DNA from: Deltaproteobacteria bacterium
GTDB taxonomy: Bacteria > Myxococcota_A > Polyangia > Polyangiales > Ga0077539
DNA length: 64,000 nt
Assembly (NCBI GenBank): GCA_016218725.1
Contig: JACRDB010000067.1
Location: 1-64,000 of the forward strand
Direction of reading: 5' to 3'
Position 1 is the stretch's first letter; each line of letters starts with the position of its first letter. The notes under the pieces are model-generated. The model searched no databases. It was given only the letters and a program-made list of their open reading frames with translations, and was not told the DNA's origin. The translations under genes were made by a program, and so were the position numbers. Below, piece after piece: positions 24,890 through 32,789 of the stretch.

Positions 24890-25660
24890 ATGGCAAAGTC
24901 ATCGGTGCACCTTCCGGTCGTCGGGTTCGGCAACACGCTCCGGAGGGACGCCTGGTGGGCGGGGCCCCTGGCCACCGGCGCGGTGCTGGTGGCGTTCATC
25001 GTGTACGCCACGTTCCGCGCGTTCGAGAACGGGCTCTACGAGTGGGGGCCGTACCTGTCGCCGTTCTACTCCCCGCGGCTGCCGGCCGAGCGCATCGGGA
25101 TCGGGTGGCTGTCCCCCGCGATGCTCATCCTCCCGGGGCCCGCGTCCTTCCGGCTCACCTGCTACTACTACCGCAAGGCGTACTACCGGGCCTTCGCCAT
25201 GGACCCGCCGGCCTGCGCGGTGGGTGAGCGCTCGCGGGACTACCGCGGCGAGACGCGCATCCTCCTGTTCCAGAACCTCCACCGCTTCGCGCTGTACCTC
25301 GCCATCCTGGTGCTGGCCTTCCTCTGGCACGACGTGTGGAAGGCCCTGTGGTTCACCGACGAGCTGGGCGGCGTGCACTTCGGCGTAGGCGTGGGCACGC
25401 TGGTGCTCCTGGCCAACACGTCGCTTTTGACCCTGTACACCTTCTCCTGCCACTCGCTGCGGCACCTGGTCGGCGGCGGGGTGGACAGCTACTCCACGGC
25501 CCCCCTCGGGAGGCTCCGGCACCTCCTCTGGCGGGGCGTCTCCCGGCTGAACCTCAGGCACATGGTGTGGGCCTGGTGCAGCCTCTTCTCGGTGGCCCTC
25601 ACGGACCTCTACATCCGCTGCGTGGCCACGCAGACCTTCTCGGACCTCAGGTTGTTGTGA
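24890..25660 (+). CDS. sdhC: succinate dehydrogenase cytochrome b/membrane subunit
   Basis: 256 residues with five likely membrane helices: LATGAVLVAFIVYATF, MLILPGPASF, FALYLAILVLAFLWHD, LVLLANTSLLTLYTF and WCSLFSVALTDLYI. Conserved His residues in or near helices (QNLHRFALY, SCHSLRHL, LRHMVW) could ligate heme. It overlaps the flavoprotein gene by one base (TGATG). The long single-subunit anchor corresponds to the type seen in Myxococcus and actinobacterial SQRs rather than the short SdhC/SdhD pair of enterobacteria. The start ATG has CGGGA upstream. Confidence 0.85.
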   Translation: MAKSSVHLPVVGFGNTLRRDAWWAGPLATGAVLVAFIVYATFRAFENGLYEWGPYLSPFYSPRLPAERIGIGWLSPAMLILPGPASFRLTCYYYRKAYYRAFAMDPPACAVGERSRDYRGETRILLFQNLHRFALYLAILVLAFLWHDVWKALWFTDELGGVHFGVGVGTLVLLANTSLLTLYTFSCHSLRHLVGGGVDSYSTAPLGRLRHLLWRGVSRLNLRHMVWAWCSLFSVALTDLYIRCVATQTFSDLRLL

Positions 25661-27474
25661 TGACAGAAGCTCGCTTCGAGACGCACGAGCACGACGTGCT
25701 GATCATCGGCGCCGGGGGCGCGGGGCTGCGCGCGGCCATCGAGGCCTCCGCGGCCAACGTGTCCGTGGGGCTGGTGTGCAAATCCCTCCTGGGCAAGGCC
25801 CACACGGTGATGGCCGAGGGCGGCGTCGCCGCGGCCCTCGGGAACGTGGAGCCCAGGGACAACTGGAAGGTCCATTTTCGGGACACCATGAAGGGCGGGC
25901 GCTTCCTCAATCAATGGCGCATGGCCCAGCTCCACGCCATGGAGGCCCCGGACCGGGTGAAGGAGCTCGAGGGCTGGGGCGCCCTCTTTGACCGCACCCC
26001 GGACGGCAAGATCCTCCAGAGGAACTTCGGCGGGCACAAATACCCTCGGCTCGCCCACGTGGGGGACCGCACGGGCCTGGAGATGATCCGCACGCTCCAG
26101 CAGCACGGCATCCACCTCGGGATGAGCGTGTACATGGAGTGCACGGTCTCCCGGCTCCTGGTGGAGGGCGGCAGGGTGGTGGGGGCCTTCGGGTACTGGC
26201 GCGAGACCGGGCGCTTCGTGGTGTTCAAGGCCAAGAGCGTGGTGCTGGCCACCGGGGGCATCGGGCGGATCTTCAAGATCAACTCGAACTCCTGGGAGTG
26301 CACCGGGGACGGCCAGGCGCTGGCGTACCTCGCCGGGGCGGAGCTCATGGACATGGAGTTCATGCAATTCCACCCCACGGGGATGGTGTGGCCCCCGAGC
26401 GTGCGGGGCACGCTCATCACCGAGGGCGTCCGCGGCGAGGGCGGCACCCTGCGCAACAAGGACCAGAAGCGCTTCATGTTTGACTACATCCTTGAGCTGT
26501 ACGCCAAGGAGACGGCCAAGACCGAGGAGGAGGCCGACCGGTGGCTCGCCGGGGACCGCAGCGCCGGGCGCACGCCGGACCTGCTCCCGCGGGACGTGGT
26601 GGCCCGGGCCATCCACGCGGAGGTCAAGGCCGGCCGGGGCTCCCCCCACGGCGGGGTGTTCCTGGACATCTTCACCCGGCGCAGCGCGGCGGACATCAAG
26701 CGCAAGCTCCCGGCGATGTACCACCAGTTCAAGGAGCTCGGGGACGTGGACATCACCCGCGAGCCCATGGAGGTCGGCCCCACGGGGCACTACACCATGG
26801 GCGGCGTGAGGGTGGACCCGGACACGCAGGAGACGTGCGTCAAGGGCCTCTTCGCCGCGGGGGAGTGCGCCGCGGGGCTGCACGGCTCCAACCGCCTCGG
26901 GGGCAACTCGCTGTCGGACCTGCTGGTGTTCGGCCGCATCGCGGGGGAGCACGCCGCCCGCGCGGCCAAGGGGGCCCCGGCCCCGGCGGTGGACGACGGC
27001 GCCATCGAGGCCGCGTCCCGCGAGGCCCTGGCGCCGTTTGCGCGCGAGGAGGGGCAGAACCCCTTCGCGCTCCACGAGGACCTCAAGGACCAGATGCAGA
27101 AGTACGTGGGCATCATCCGGGTGAAGGAGGACCTGGAGGAGGGCCTGAGGCACCTGGAGCGGCTCAAGGACCTGGCGGGCAAGGTGAAGGTGGAGGGCCC
27201 GCGGCACTACAACGCCGCGTGGCACCAGGCGCTGGACCTGCGCAACATGCTGCTGGTGTCCGAGGCGATGGCCCGCGCGGCGCTGCACCGCAAGGAGTCC
27301 CGCGGGGCCCACACCCGGGAGGACTTCCCGGAGCAGGACAAGGGGCACTGGAGCAAGGTGAACCTGGTGCTGCGGAAGAAGCCCGGGGCCGAGGGTGAGG
27401 GCGAGATGGACCTGGCCGAGGTGCCGCTGCCGGAGTACCCGGCGGACATCAAGGCCGTGCTGGACGAGGGTTGA
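25660..27474 (+). CDS. sdhA: succinate dehydrogenase/fumarate reductase flavoprotein subunit
   Basis: 604 residues. The FAD-binding Rossmann motif is at the N-terminus (VLIIGAGGAGLRAAIEA). The His for covalent FAD sits in the GKAHTVMAEGGVAAAL region; the family consensus is SHTxxAQGG, here KAHTVMAEGG. QFHPTGM, the catalytic Arg segment (GVRGEGGTLRN), HYTMGGVRVD and the C-terminal GLFAAGECAAGLHGSNRLGGNSL are all intact. It oxidises succinate to fumarate, or the reverse, in complex II. The gene order C-A-B is compact (1-bp overlap upstream, 2-bp gap downstream). Confidence 0.95.
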   Translation: MTEARFETHEHDVLIIGAGGAGLRAAIEASAANVSVGLVCKSLLGKAHTVMAEGGVAAALGNVEPRDNWKVHFRDTMKGGRFLNQWRMAQLHAMEAPDRVKELEGWGALFDRTPDGKILQRNFGGHKYPRLAHVGDRTGLEMIRTLQQHGIHLGMSVYMECTVSRLLVEGGRVVGAFGYWRETGRFVVFKAKSVVLATGGIGRIFKINSNSWECTGDGQALAYLAGAELMDMEFMQFHPTGMVWPPSVRGTLITEGVRGEGGTLRNKDQKRFMFDYILELYAKETAKTEEEADRWLAGDRSAGRTPDLLPRDVVARAIHAEVKAGRGSPHGGVFLDIFTRRSAADIKRKLPAMYHQFKELGDVDITREPMEVGPTGHYTMGGVRVDPDTQETCVKGLFAAGECAAGLHGSNRLGGNSLSDLLVFGRIAGEHAARAAKGAPAPAVDDGAIEAASREALAPFAREEGQNPFALHEDLKDQMQKYVGIIRVKEDLEEGLRHLERLKDLAGKVKVEGPRHYNAAWHQALDLRNMLLVSEAMARAALHRKESRGAHTREDFPEQDKGHWSKVNLVLRKKPGAEGEGEMDLAEVPLPEYPADIKAVLDEG

Positions 27475-27476
27475 CC

Positions 27477-28253
27477 ATGGCGGCGACGGCGACGTTCAGG
27501 ATCTACCGCGGGGACGCCTCCGGCGGCGAGTTCGTGGAGTACAGCACCGAGACGTACCCCGGCATGGTGGTGCTGGACGCGGTGCATGACATCCAGGCGA
27601 AGCAGGCGCCGGACCTGGCGGTGCGCTGGAACTGCAAGGCGGGCCGCTGCGGGTCCTGCGGGGCCGAGGTCAACGGCAAGCCGAGGCTCCTGTGCATGAC
27701 CCGGGTGGACAAGTTCCCCGCCGGGGAGCCCATCACGGTGACGCCCATGAGGGCCTTTCCCCACCTGCGGGACCTGGTCACGGACGTGAGCTGGAACTTC
27801 AAGGTGGCCAAGAAGATCCCGCCGCTCAAGCCCATCCCCCCGGAGAGCGACGGCGCCTGGAGGATGCAGCAGTACGACATTGACCGCATCCAAGAGTTCC
27901 GCAAGTGCATCGAGTGCTTCCTGTGTCAGGACGTGTGCCACGTGGTGCGCGACCACGACCGCAAGGAGGAGTTCGTGGGGCCGCGGTTCTTGATCCACCT
28001 GGCCACGCTGGACATGCACCCGCTGGACACCCTGGACCGTCGGCCGATGCTGCGGGAGGCCTTCGGGGTGGGGTACTGCAACATCACCCGGTGCTGCACG
28101 GAGGTGTGCCCGGAGCACATCACCATCACGGACAACGCCATCATCCCGCTCAAGGAGCGCGTGGCGGACGATTTCTACGACCCGCTGCAGTGGCTCTGGC
28201 GCAAGGTCACCGGGTCCAAGGGACGCAGGCGCCTCCCGGTGGTGAAGGCGTAG
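27477..28253 (+). CDS. sdhB: succinate dehydrogenase iron-sulfur subunit
   Basis: 258 residues from the ATG at 27477 (a TTG at 27471 overlaps the sdhA stop but is less likely). The N-terminal 2Fe-2S ferredoxin domain has CKAGRCGSCGAEVNGKPRLLC. The C-terminal dicluster domain has CIECFLCQDVC and CNITRCCTEVCPEH for the 4Fe-4S and 3Fe-4S clusters. It passes electrons from the flavoprotein to quinone at the membrane anchor. Confidence 0.95.
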   Translation: MAATATFRIYRGDASGGEFVEYSTETYPGMVVLDAVHDIQAKQAPDLAVRWNCKAGRCGSCGAEVNGKPRLLCMTRVDKFPAGEPITVTPMRAFPHLRDLVTDVSWNFKVAKKIPPLKPIPPESDGAWRMQQYDIDRIQEFRKCIECFLCQDVCHVVRDHDRKEEFVGPRFLIHLATLDMHPLDTLDRRPMLREAFGVGYCNITRCCTEVCPEHITITDNAIIPLKERVADDFYDPLQWLWRKVTGSKGRRRLPVVKA

Positions 28254-28269
28254 AGGAGGAGGTTCAGTC

Positions 28270-28770
28270 ATGGAGCTGCAGCTCAAGCGGTTGTCGGGAG
28301 AGAGCGTCCAGGCCGCGCTGCAGAAGGCCGAGCGCTACCGGGACCTGAACCAGCCCGAGGAGACCGAGAGCATCTGCCGGGACATCCTCGCGGTGAGCGA
28401 CGCGCACCAGGGCGCGCTCCGAATCCTGGGCCTGGCGCTGACGGACCAGTTCCCCACGGCGTGGAGCCGGCTCTTCTCGGAGGCCCAGGCGGTGTTCGCG
28501 CGGCTCTCGGACCCCTATGAGCGGGTGTACTACGAGGGCGTGGCCTGGGAGCGGGCGGCCAAGAGGCACGTCGCCCACGGCGAGTGGCACAACGCGGGGA
28601 TGTCCTTTCAGCACGCCCTGGGGTGCTACGCCCAGGCGGAGAAGCTCGGCGGGACAAAGCCCGACCCGGTCCTGCGCTGGAACCGCTGTGTCCGCATGGT
28701 CACCGGGGACCCAAGGCTCCGGGAGGCCCTGGCCCAGAACGCAGAGGAGGGGTTTGCCTTCGGGGATTAG
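28270..28770 (+). CDS. TPR-like protein of the sdh operon
   Basis: 166 residues with a strong ribosome binding site (AGGAGGAGG, 28253-28264). It is wholly helical with TPR-like pairs (LQKAERYRDLNQPEETESICRDILAVSDAHQGALRILGLALTD; NAGMSFQHALGCYAQAEKLGG). There is no signal peptide. It follows sdhB at 16 bp and overlaps the next gene by 17 bp. An assembly or stability role for the complex is a guess from position only. Confidence 0.75.
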   Translation: MELQLKRLSGESVQAALQKAERYRDLNQPEETESICRDILAVSDAHQGALRILGLALTDQFPTAWSRLFSEAQAVFARLSDPYERVYYEGVAWERAAKRHVAHGEWHNAGMSFQHALGCYAQAEKLGGTKPDPVLRWNRCVRMVTGDPRLREALAQNAEEGFAFGD

Positions 28771-29827
28771 CGCCAGGGCGCCCTTCGGCGCACTGCTCCT
28801 GGGGCTCCTGGTGGCGGCCCCCTGGGGCCTGGCCACCCCGCCGGAGCTCGACGTCTATGACCGCTCGCGGACGGGCTCGCTCCCCAAGGGGGTGACGGTC
28901 TCGCCCGACGGGGCCACGCTCTACGTCACCAACTACGGCCAGGAGAACCGCGGGAACGTGGGCGTCTACGACGCCGCCGCGCTCCGTCGGGTGGGCACCG
29001 TGCACCTCCCGGGGGTGGCCGTGGAGAGCGCCGTGGCCCCGGACGGGCGCACGCTCTACGTGTCCAACTTCCGGCGCAACAGCGTGCAGTTCGTGGACCT
29101 CGCGACCCGGCGGGTGCGCCGCGAGGCGCGCGTGGGGTCCCACCCCAAGATCCTGGTGCTCTCCCAGGACGGGCGGAGGCTCTTCGCCGCCAACTGGAGC
29201 TCCCGCAGCGTGACCGAGCTGGACACCGCCACCGGCGCCGTGGTGCGCACGCTCCGCGCGGGCACCAACCCCCGAGGCATGGCGCTCACCCGCGCGGGCA
29301 CGCTCTACGTGGCCAACTTCAACGACCACTCGCTGGACGTGTTCACCGGCCTGGACCTCTCCGCCCACCACCGCATCGCCCCCGTGTGCCACGTCCCAAG
29401 GCACCTGTGCCTCTCGCCCGATGATAGCACACTCTACCTTACATGTATGTCCGCTTCGGAGTTATGGCTCCTGGACACGGCGACGGAGCGGGTGACGCGG
29501 AGGGTGCCGGTGGGGCGAGCGCCCAAGGCCGTGGACGTGACCGCCGACGGGCGCTGGGTGGTGACCGCGGACTACGGCGGCAGCGGGCTCACGCTGGTGG
29601 ACACCACGGACTGGAGCGCCCGGACCCTGGACATCCCCTCGCTGGACCACGCCAGCGGGGTGGCCGTGGCGCGGGCGGGGGCGCGGTTCTACGTCACGGG
29701 CTGGTACGACAACCACGTGTACGCGGTGGGCCCGACGGGGGCGGGGCCGCACCTGGCGATCACGCCCGCGGAGCGCAGGCGCGTCCTGGAGCGCAGGCTC
29801 TACCACGCGCTACACCCCGTGGAGTGA
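28754..29827 (+). CDS. secreted YVTN/YncE-type beta-propeller protein
   Basis: 357 residues from TTG at 28754, preceded by GAGGAGG and the only standard start that leaves a signal peptide (FGALLLGLLVAAPWGLA). Seven repeats of the LYVTN/LYVSN/LFAAN type (GATLYVTNYGQEN, GRTLYVSNFRRNSV, GRRLFAANWSSRSV, AGTLYVANFNDHSL, and so on) make a beta-propeller. Such proteins are periplasmic or surface scaffolds, and some bind heme or quinone enzymes. A short patch at 29424-29466 (ACTCTACCTTACATGTATG...) uses rare AT-rich codons. It is a paralogue of the protein at 36483-37556 and converges on the candidate selenoprotein gene. Confidence 0.82.
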   Translation: MPSGISARAPFGALLLGLLVAAPWGLATPPELDVYDRSRTGSLPKGVTVSPDGATLYVTNYGQENRGNVGVYDAAALRRVGTVHLPGVAVESAVAPDGRTLYVSNFRRNSVQFVDLATRRVRREARVGSHPKILVLSQDGRRLFAANWSSRSVTELDTATGAVVRTLRAGTNPRGMALTRAGTLYVANFNDHSLDVFTGLDLSAHHRIAPVCHVPRHLCLSPDDSTLYLTCMSASELWLLDTATERVTRRVPVGRAPKAVDVTADGRWVVTADYGGSGLTLVDTTDWSARTLDIPSLDHASGVAVARAGARFYVTGWYDNHVYAVGPTGAGPHLAITPAERRRVLERRLYHALHPVE

Positions 29828-29835
29828 GCCGTGGC

Positions 29836-30321
29836 CTAGGTGGGGTTGGGGCCGGTGACCACGGGCTTGCTGGCGCCGGCCCAGCCCATGATCCCCGCGG
29901 GGAGGATGGAGACGTTGCGATATCCGAGCGCGGCAGCCTGCCGCGCGGCCGTGTGGCAGGCCGTTCAATGCTCGTTGGCGCAGTAGAACACCAGGCGGGT
30001 GCTCTGGTCCTGCGGGAGCACCGCGGCGGTCACCCCGTCGTGCTCGACCCAGCGCGCGCCGGGGACGTGGCCCTGCTCGTAGCGGGCGCGGCTGTTGGTG
30101 TCATACACCGCGACGGCGCCCTGGGCGGTGAGCAGCCCCGCGAGCTCATCGATGCTGAGTCGGGTGAAGGGCTCGGCGGCGGCCTCGTCGCCCGACGGGG
30201 TCGCGGCGGGCGGCGTCGCGGGGGGGGCGGCCGTGGTGGGCCCGGGCGCTGGCGCGCTCGCCCGGGAGCATGCCGTGAGCGCCGCCAGCGCTCCGGCCAG
30301 GACAATCCCTTGGACTCTCAT
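29836..30321 (-). CDS. rhodanese-like lipoprotein with in-frame TGA: candidate selenoprotein
   Basis: 161 residues if TGA at 29965-29967 (codon 119) is read as selenocysteine. The N-terminus is a lipoprotein signal (LAGALAALTAC, Cys18). A rhodanese fold covers about 55-150: YDTNSRARYEQGHVPGARW, then the active-site loop FYCANEH-U-TACHTAA. Past the TGA the same frame continues as the conserved rhodanese C-terminus (ARQAAALGYRNVSILPAGIMGW), ending in TAG at 29836. A stop at 118 would remove that conserved third of the domain. U119 forms a UxxC motif with Cys122. An 8-bp hairpin with a GGC loop lies 26 bases after the TGA, within the range for bacterial SECIS elements. Alternatives are a nonsense mutation (pseudogene) or a sequencing error. 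Homologues with Cys here would be expected. Confidence 0.7.
29928..29946 (-). promoter_or_regulatory. candidate bacterial SECIS hairpin
   Basis: On the coding (minus) strand GCGCGGCA (29946-29939) pairs perfectly with TGCCGCGC (29935-29928) around the loop GGC (29938-29936), whose first base is G. The loop starts 26 bases after the in-frame TGA. Known bacterial SECIS elements have a G at the start of the apical loop and a TGA-to-loop distance of about 16-37 bases. A competing 7-bp stem (29961-29955 with 29942-29936) is also possible. Confidence 0.5.
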
Positions 30322-30424
30322 GGTGCTTGTGTGCTCTCCGTCGGCGCCGCCTGGCGACCCACCGGCGGGGCGCCGCGGGTGCCGACCGTAGGAGTCATCG
30401 CATATCGCGGGCGCCTTGCCAGGG

Positions 30425-31984
30425 TTATCGCAAGCGCAGGGTGCCGCCCCCGCGGGCCGCCAGGGCGGTGAGGAAGGGCCGGTCCTGGTCGGGGCCCACG
30501 CCCACCACGTCCAGGCGCACCCCCGCGCCGAGGGAGCCCGCCAGGGACAGCATGGCCTGGGCCTCCGAGGGCCGGTGCGTGGGCCTCCCGTCGGAGATCA
30601 GCACGAGCTGGTCGGGGCGCTGCCCGGCCACGGCCTGGATGGCCGCCACGGGGTCCGTCTCGTCCGCCGGGCGGAGCCCCGCGATCCAGCGCACCGCTTC
30701 CTCCAGACCCGCCTGGTCCAGGGTCCTGGGCTCGCTCCACAGGGGCCTCACGGTGGCGCTGAAGGCCACCACGTTCACGCGCACGTCACCCGGGAGCGAG
30801 GCCAGCACCTTGACCAGCTCCGCCCGGGCCACGTCCAGCTTGGTGGGGCGGAGGCTCCCGACAGACAAATCCGAGGCCCCGGGGTCTACGTCGGCCATGG
30901 AGTAGGAGACGTCCACCAGGAGCACCAGCGAGCGCCCGGTGATGGGCGTGTGAAACAGCTCCGGCGTGGAGCCCCGGGCCTCGCGCAGGATGGTCTGCAC
31001 GGCGGCCGCCTGGCGCAGGGCCTCGGTGCCCTCGGTGGTGGCCGTGAGCAGGAGGTCGAGGGAGGCCAGCACCCGGGCGGACACCCCGTCGGTGTTCACC
31101 ACGGGCACCGCGGAGGAGGGCGCCGTGGCCTCCAGGGAGCTGTCCCCCTGGGCCGTCACGCGCACCCGGAGCTCGCCCCCGACGGGGCTCCAGACCGTGT
31201 TCCCGCTGGGGTTGGTGCCCTCCGTGCGAAGCTCCAGCGCGCCGCCCTCCACCTCGGCCCTCCAGCGTCGGCCGTCCCGGGCCTGGAGGAGCACCGCGCC
31301 GCCCGTGAGCGTCCAGCGCGCGGAGCCGTCGGCCCCCACGCGCGCAGTGGTCGTGGTCGTGGTCACCGTGGTGGTCACGCGCGCCCTCGCCGAGGCGCCC
31401 GCTCGCCCCCGCGGAGGCCGCACCAGAACCCCGCGGCCTTCGCCCACGGTGACGCTCCCCTCGACCACGGTGAGCCCTTCCACCATCGGGGCCCCCACCA
31501 GAGTGATGGCCCCGCCGCCCACCACCTCCGTGGCCACCTCCGTCTCGATGCGCCCACAGGTGACGTTGGTCACCCGCCCGAAGACCACCGCCGGCGCGCT
31601 CCCAACGACACCCACGGAGCCCGCGACGGTGGTGCTCTGCGTAACCCTCGCGGTGGTGGTGGACGTAGTCGTGGTGCTCACCCCTCCCACACCGGTCTCC
31701 GACGTCGCGGTCCCCAGAGTGTGAACCTCCGTCGTGGCGGCGCCCTGTGAACGCGCGGATACCCCCCCGTTGACCGACACCGAGGGAGCTTCCGCGCGCA
31801 CCTCGGGAGCGCTCACGGACACCTGCGAGAGCGCGTCTGCGCCGGCGGCAAGCACCCCCGCGAGGTCCCCCACCCGGGGGTCCGTGGACACCCTGGCGGA
31901 CACCCCCCCGGAGCCCCTGGCCGAGAACCCCGTCGCACACCCGGACAGAGCCAGAAACATCGGAAACCATTGAGAAATCTTCAT
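30425..31984 (-). CDS. vWA-domain lipoprotein
   Basis: 519 residues. A lipoprotein signal (MKISQWFPMFLALSGC) precedes a long Ser/Thr/Val-rich region (about 20-330) with runs of Thr (STTTTSTTTAR, TTTVTTTTTTAR) that look like repeated beta-strands or a stalk. The C-terminal von Willebrand A domain (about 345-515) has the MIDAS motif DVSYS (VLLVDVSYSMAD), a conserved Thr/Asp region (PADETDPVAAIQAV) and LISDGRPTHRP. It is probably a surface protein. The TetR gene ends 26 bp upstream on the same strand, so the two may be co-transcribed. Confidence 0.8.
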   Translation of the reverse strand: MKISQWFPMFLALSGCATGFSARGSGGVSARVSTDPRVGDLAGVLAAGADALSQVSVSAPEVRAEAPSVSVNGGVSARSQGAATTEVHTLGTATSETGVGGVSTTTTSTTTARVTQSTTVAGSVGVVGSAPAVVFGRVTNVTCGRIETEVATEVVGGGAITLVGAPMVEGLTVVEGSVTVGEGRGVLVRPPRGRAGASARARVTTTVTTTTTTARVGADGSARWTLTGGAVLLQARDGRRWRAEVEGGALELRTEGTNPSGNTVWSPVGGELRVRVTAQGDSSLEATAPSSAVPVVNTDGVSARVLASLDLLLTATTEGTEALRQAAAVQTILREARGSTPELFHTPITGRSLVLLVDVSYSMADVDPGASDLSVGSLRPTKLDVARAELVKVLASLPGDVRVNVVAFSATVRPLWSEPRTLDQAGLEEAVRWIAGLRPADETDPVAAIQAVAGQRPDQLVLISDGRPTHRPSEAQAMLSLAGSLGAGVRLDVVGVGPDQDRPFLTALAARGGGTLRLR

Positions 31985-32010
31985 TGGGACACCCCGTGCC
32001 AGGGGGGTAC

Positions 32011-32700
32011 CTATGCAGTTGGTGTACCAGGGTCCCGGGGTGCCTCGGCTCCACGGGCGTAGGGGGCCAGGTAGCGCTTGAGGAGCACCTTGGCCTCGGC
32101 CACCATGGCGTCGGAGAAGGGAGGGTCCTCGGCGCGGGCGGCGACAAAGAGAAGCGCGGTCATGGTCTCGACCACGGTGGTGGCCACCAGGTCCCTGCGG
32201 GCGGGGTGCAGGGTGGGGGCGTGGCGCTCCAGGAGCAGGGCCACCCGGGCGGCGATCTCGCGGTTGATGGCGTAGGCCTCGCCCAGGGCCTGGGCGGCGT
32301 GGGGGAGGTTGCCCCAGATCGCGCGGAACGCGGGGCCGTCGCGGTCCAGCGCGGCAAAGGCGTCCACCGTGAGGTCCACCAGCGCCTCCCAGGGGGGGCC
32401 CTCCGGGGCCATGGCCACGCTGAACCAGTGCTCGAAGAGCTCCCTCGCACGCGCGAGATACCGCGAGGCGATGGCGCCGTAGAGCGCCTGCTTGTTCGGG
32501 AAGAACTGGTACACGCTCCCCACGGAGGTGCCCGCCCTCGCGGCGATGTCATCCACCGTGGAGGCGTCCACGCCCCGGGCGGCGAACTCCTCCGCGGCGG
32601 CCTCCAGGATGCGATCGTAACGGGCCCGGCTCCGGGCCTGCGTCGGCACCCGCCGCCCGGGTCTGGGAGCGTCCCTGGAGGTCATCCCACAAGCACCCAT
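32011..32700 (-). CDS. TetR-family transcriptional repressor
   Basis: 229 residues. The N-terminal HTH (about 25-70) reads RSRARYDRILEAAAEEFAARG...TVDDIAARAGTSVGSVYQFFPNKQAL, which is typical of the family. A helical ligand-binding domain of about 150 residues follows. The start ATG at 32700 has GAAGGA 7 bases upstream. The gene is divergent from the P450 gene, and a perfect inverted repeat between them (32757-32776) is the likely operator. It is expected to repress the P450 gene until a ligand, perhaps the P450 substrate, binds. Confidence 0.92.
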   Translation of the reverse strand: MGACGMTSRDAPRPGRRVPTQARSRARYDRILEAAAEEFAARGVDASTVDDIAARAGTSVGSVYQFFPNKQALYGAIASRYLARARELFEHWFSVAMAPEGPPWEALVDLTVDAFAALDRDGPAFRAIWGNLPHAAQALGEAYAINREIAARVALLLERHAPTLHPARRDLVATTVVETMTALLFVAARAEDPPFSDAMVAEAKVLLKRYLAPYARGAEAPRDPGTPTA

Positions 32701-32722
32701 ACCCGATTCCTTCGGGGTGTGG

Positions 32723-32752
32723 TTGACAAATGTGAGGAAGTGTTCATGTATT
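32723..32752 (+). promoter_or_regulatory. sigma-70-type promoter of the P450 gene
   Basis: A perfect -35 hexamer TTGACA (32723-32728) and TGTATT (32747-32752) are separated by 18 bases. Transcription would start near 32759, inside the TetR operator. The region is AT-rich relative to the genome. Confidence 0.6.
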
Positions 32753-32756
32753 GAAG

Positions 32757-32776
32757 ATGTGAGGGATGCCTCACAT
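32757..32776. promoter_or_regulatory. TetR-type operator, 20-bp inverted repeat
   Basis: ATGTGAGG-N4-CCTCACAT is a perfect palindrome of 8-bp arms. A third copy of the half-site ATGTGAGG lies at 32730-32737, between the -35 and -10 elements. Binding over the transcription start would block the P450 promoter. It is also upstream of the divergent TetR gene, so autoregulation is likely. Confidence 0.75.
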
Positions 32777-32789
32777 TTGGAGGTGGACC

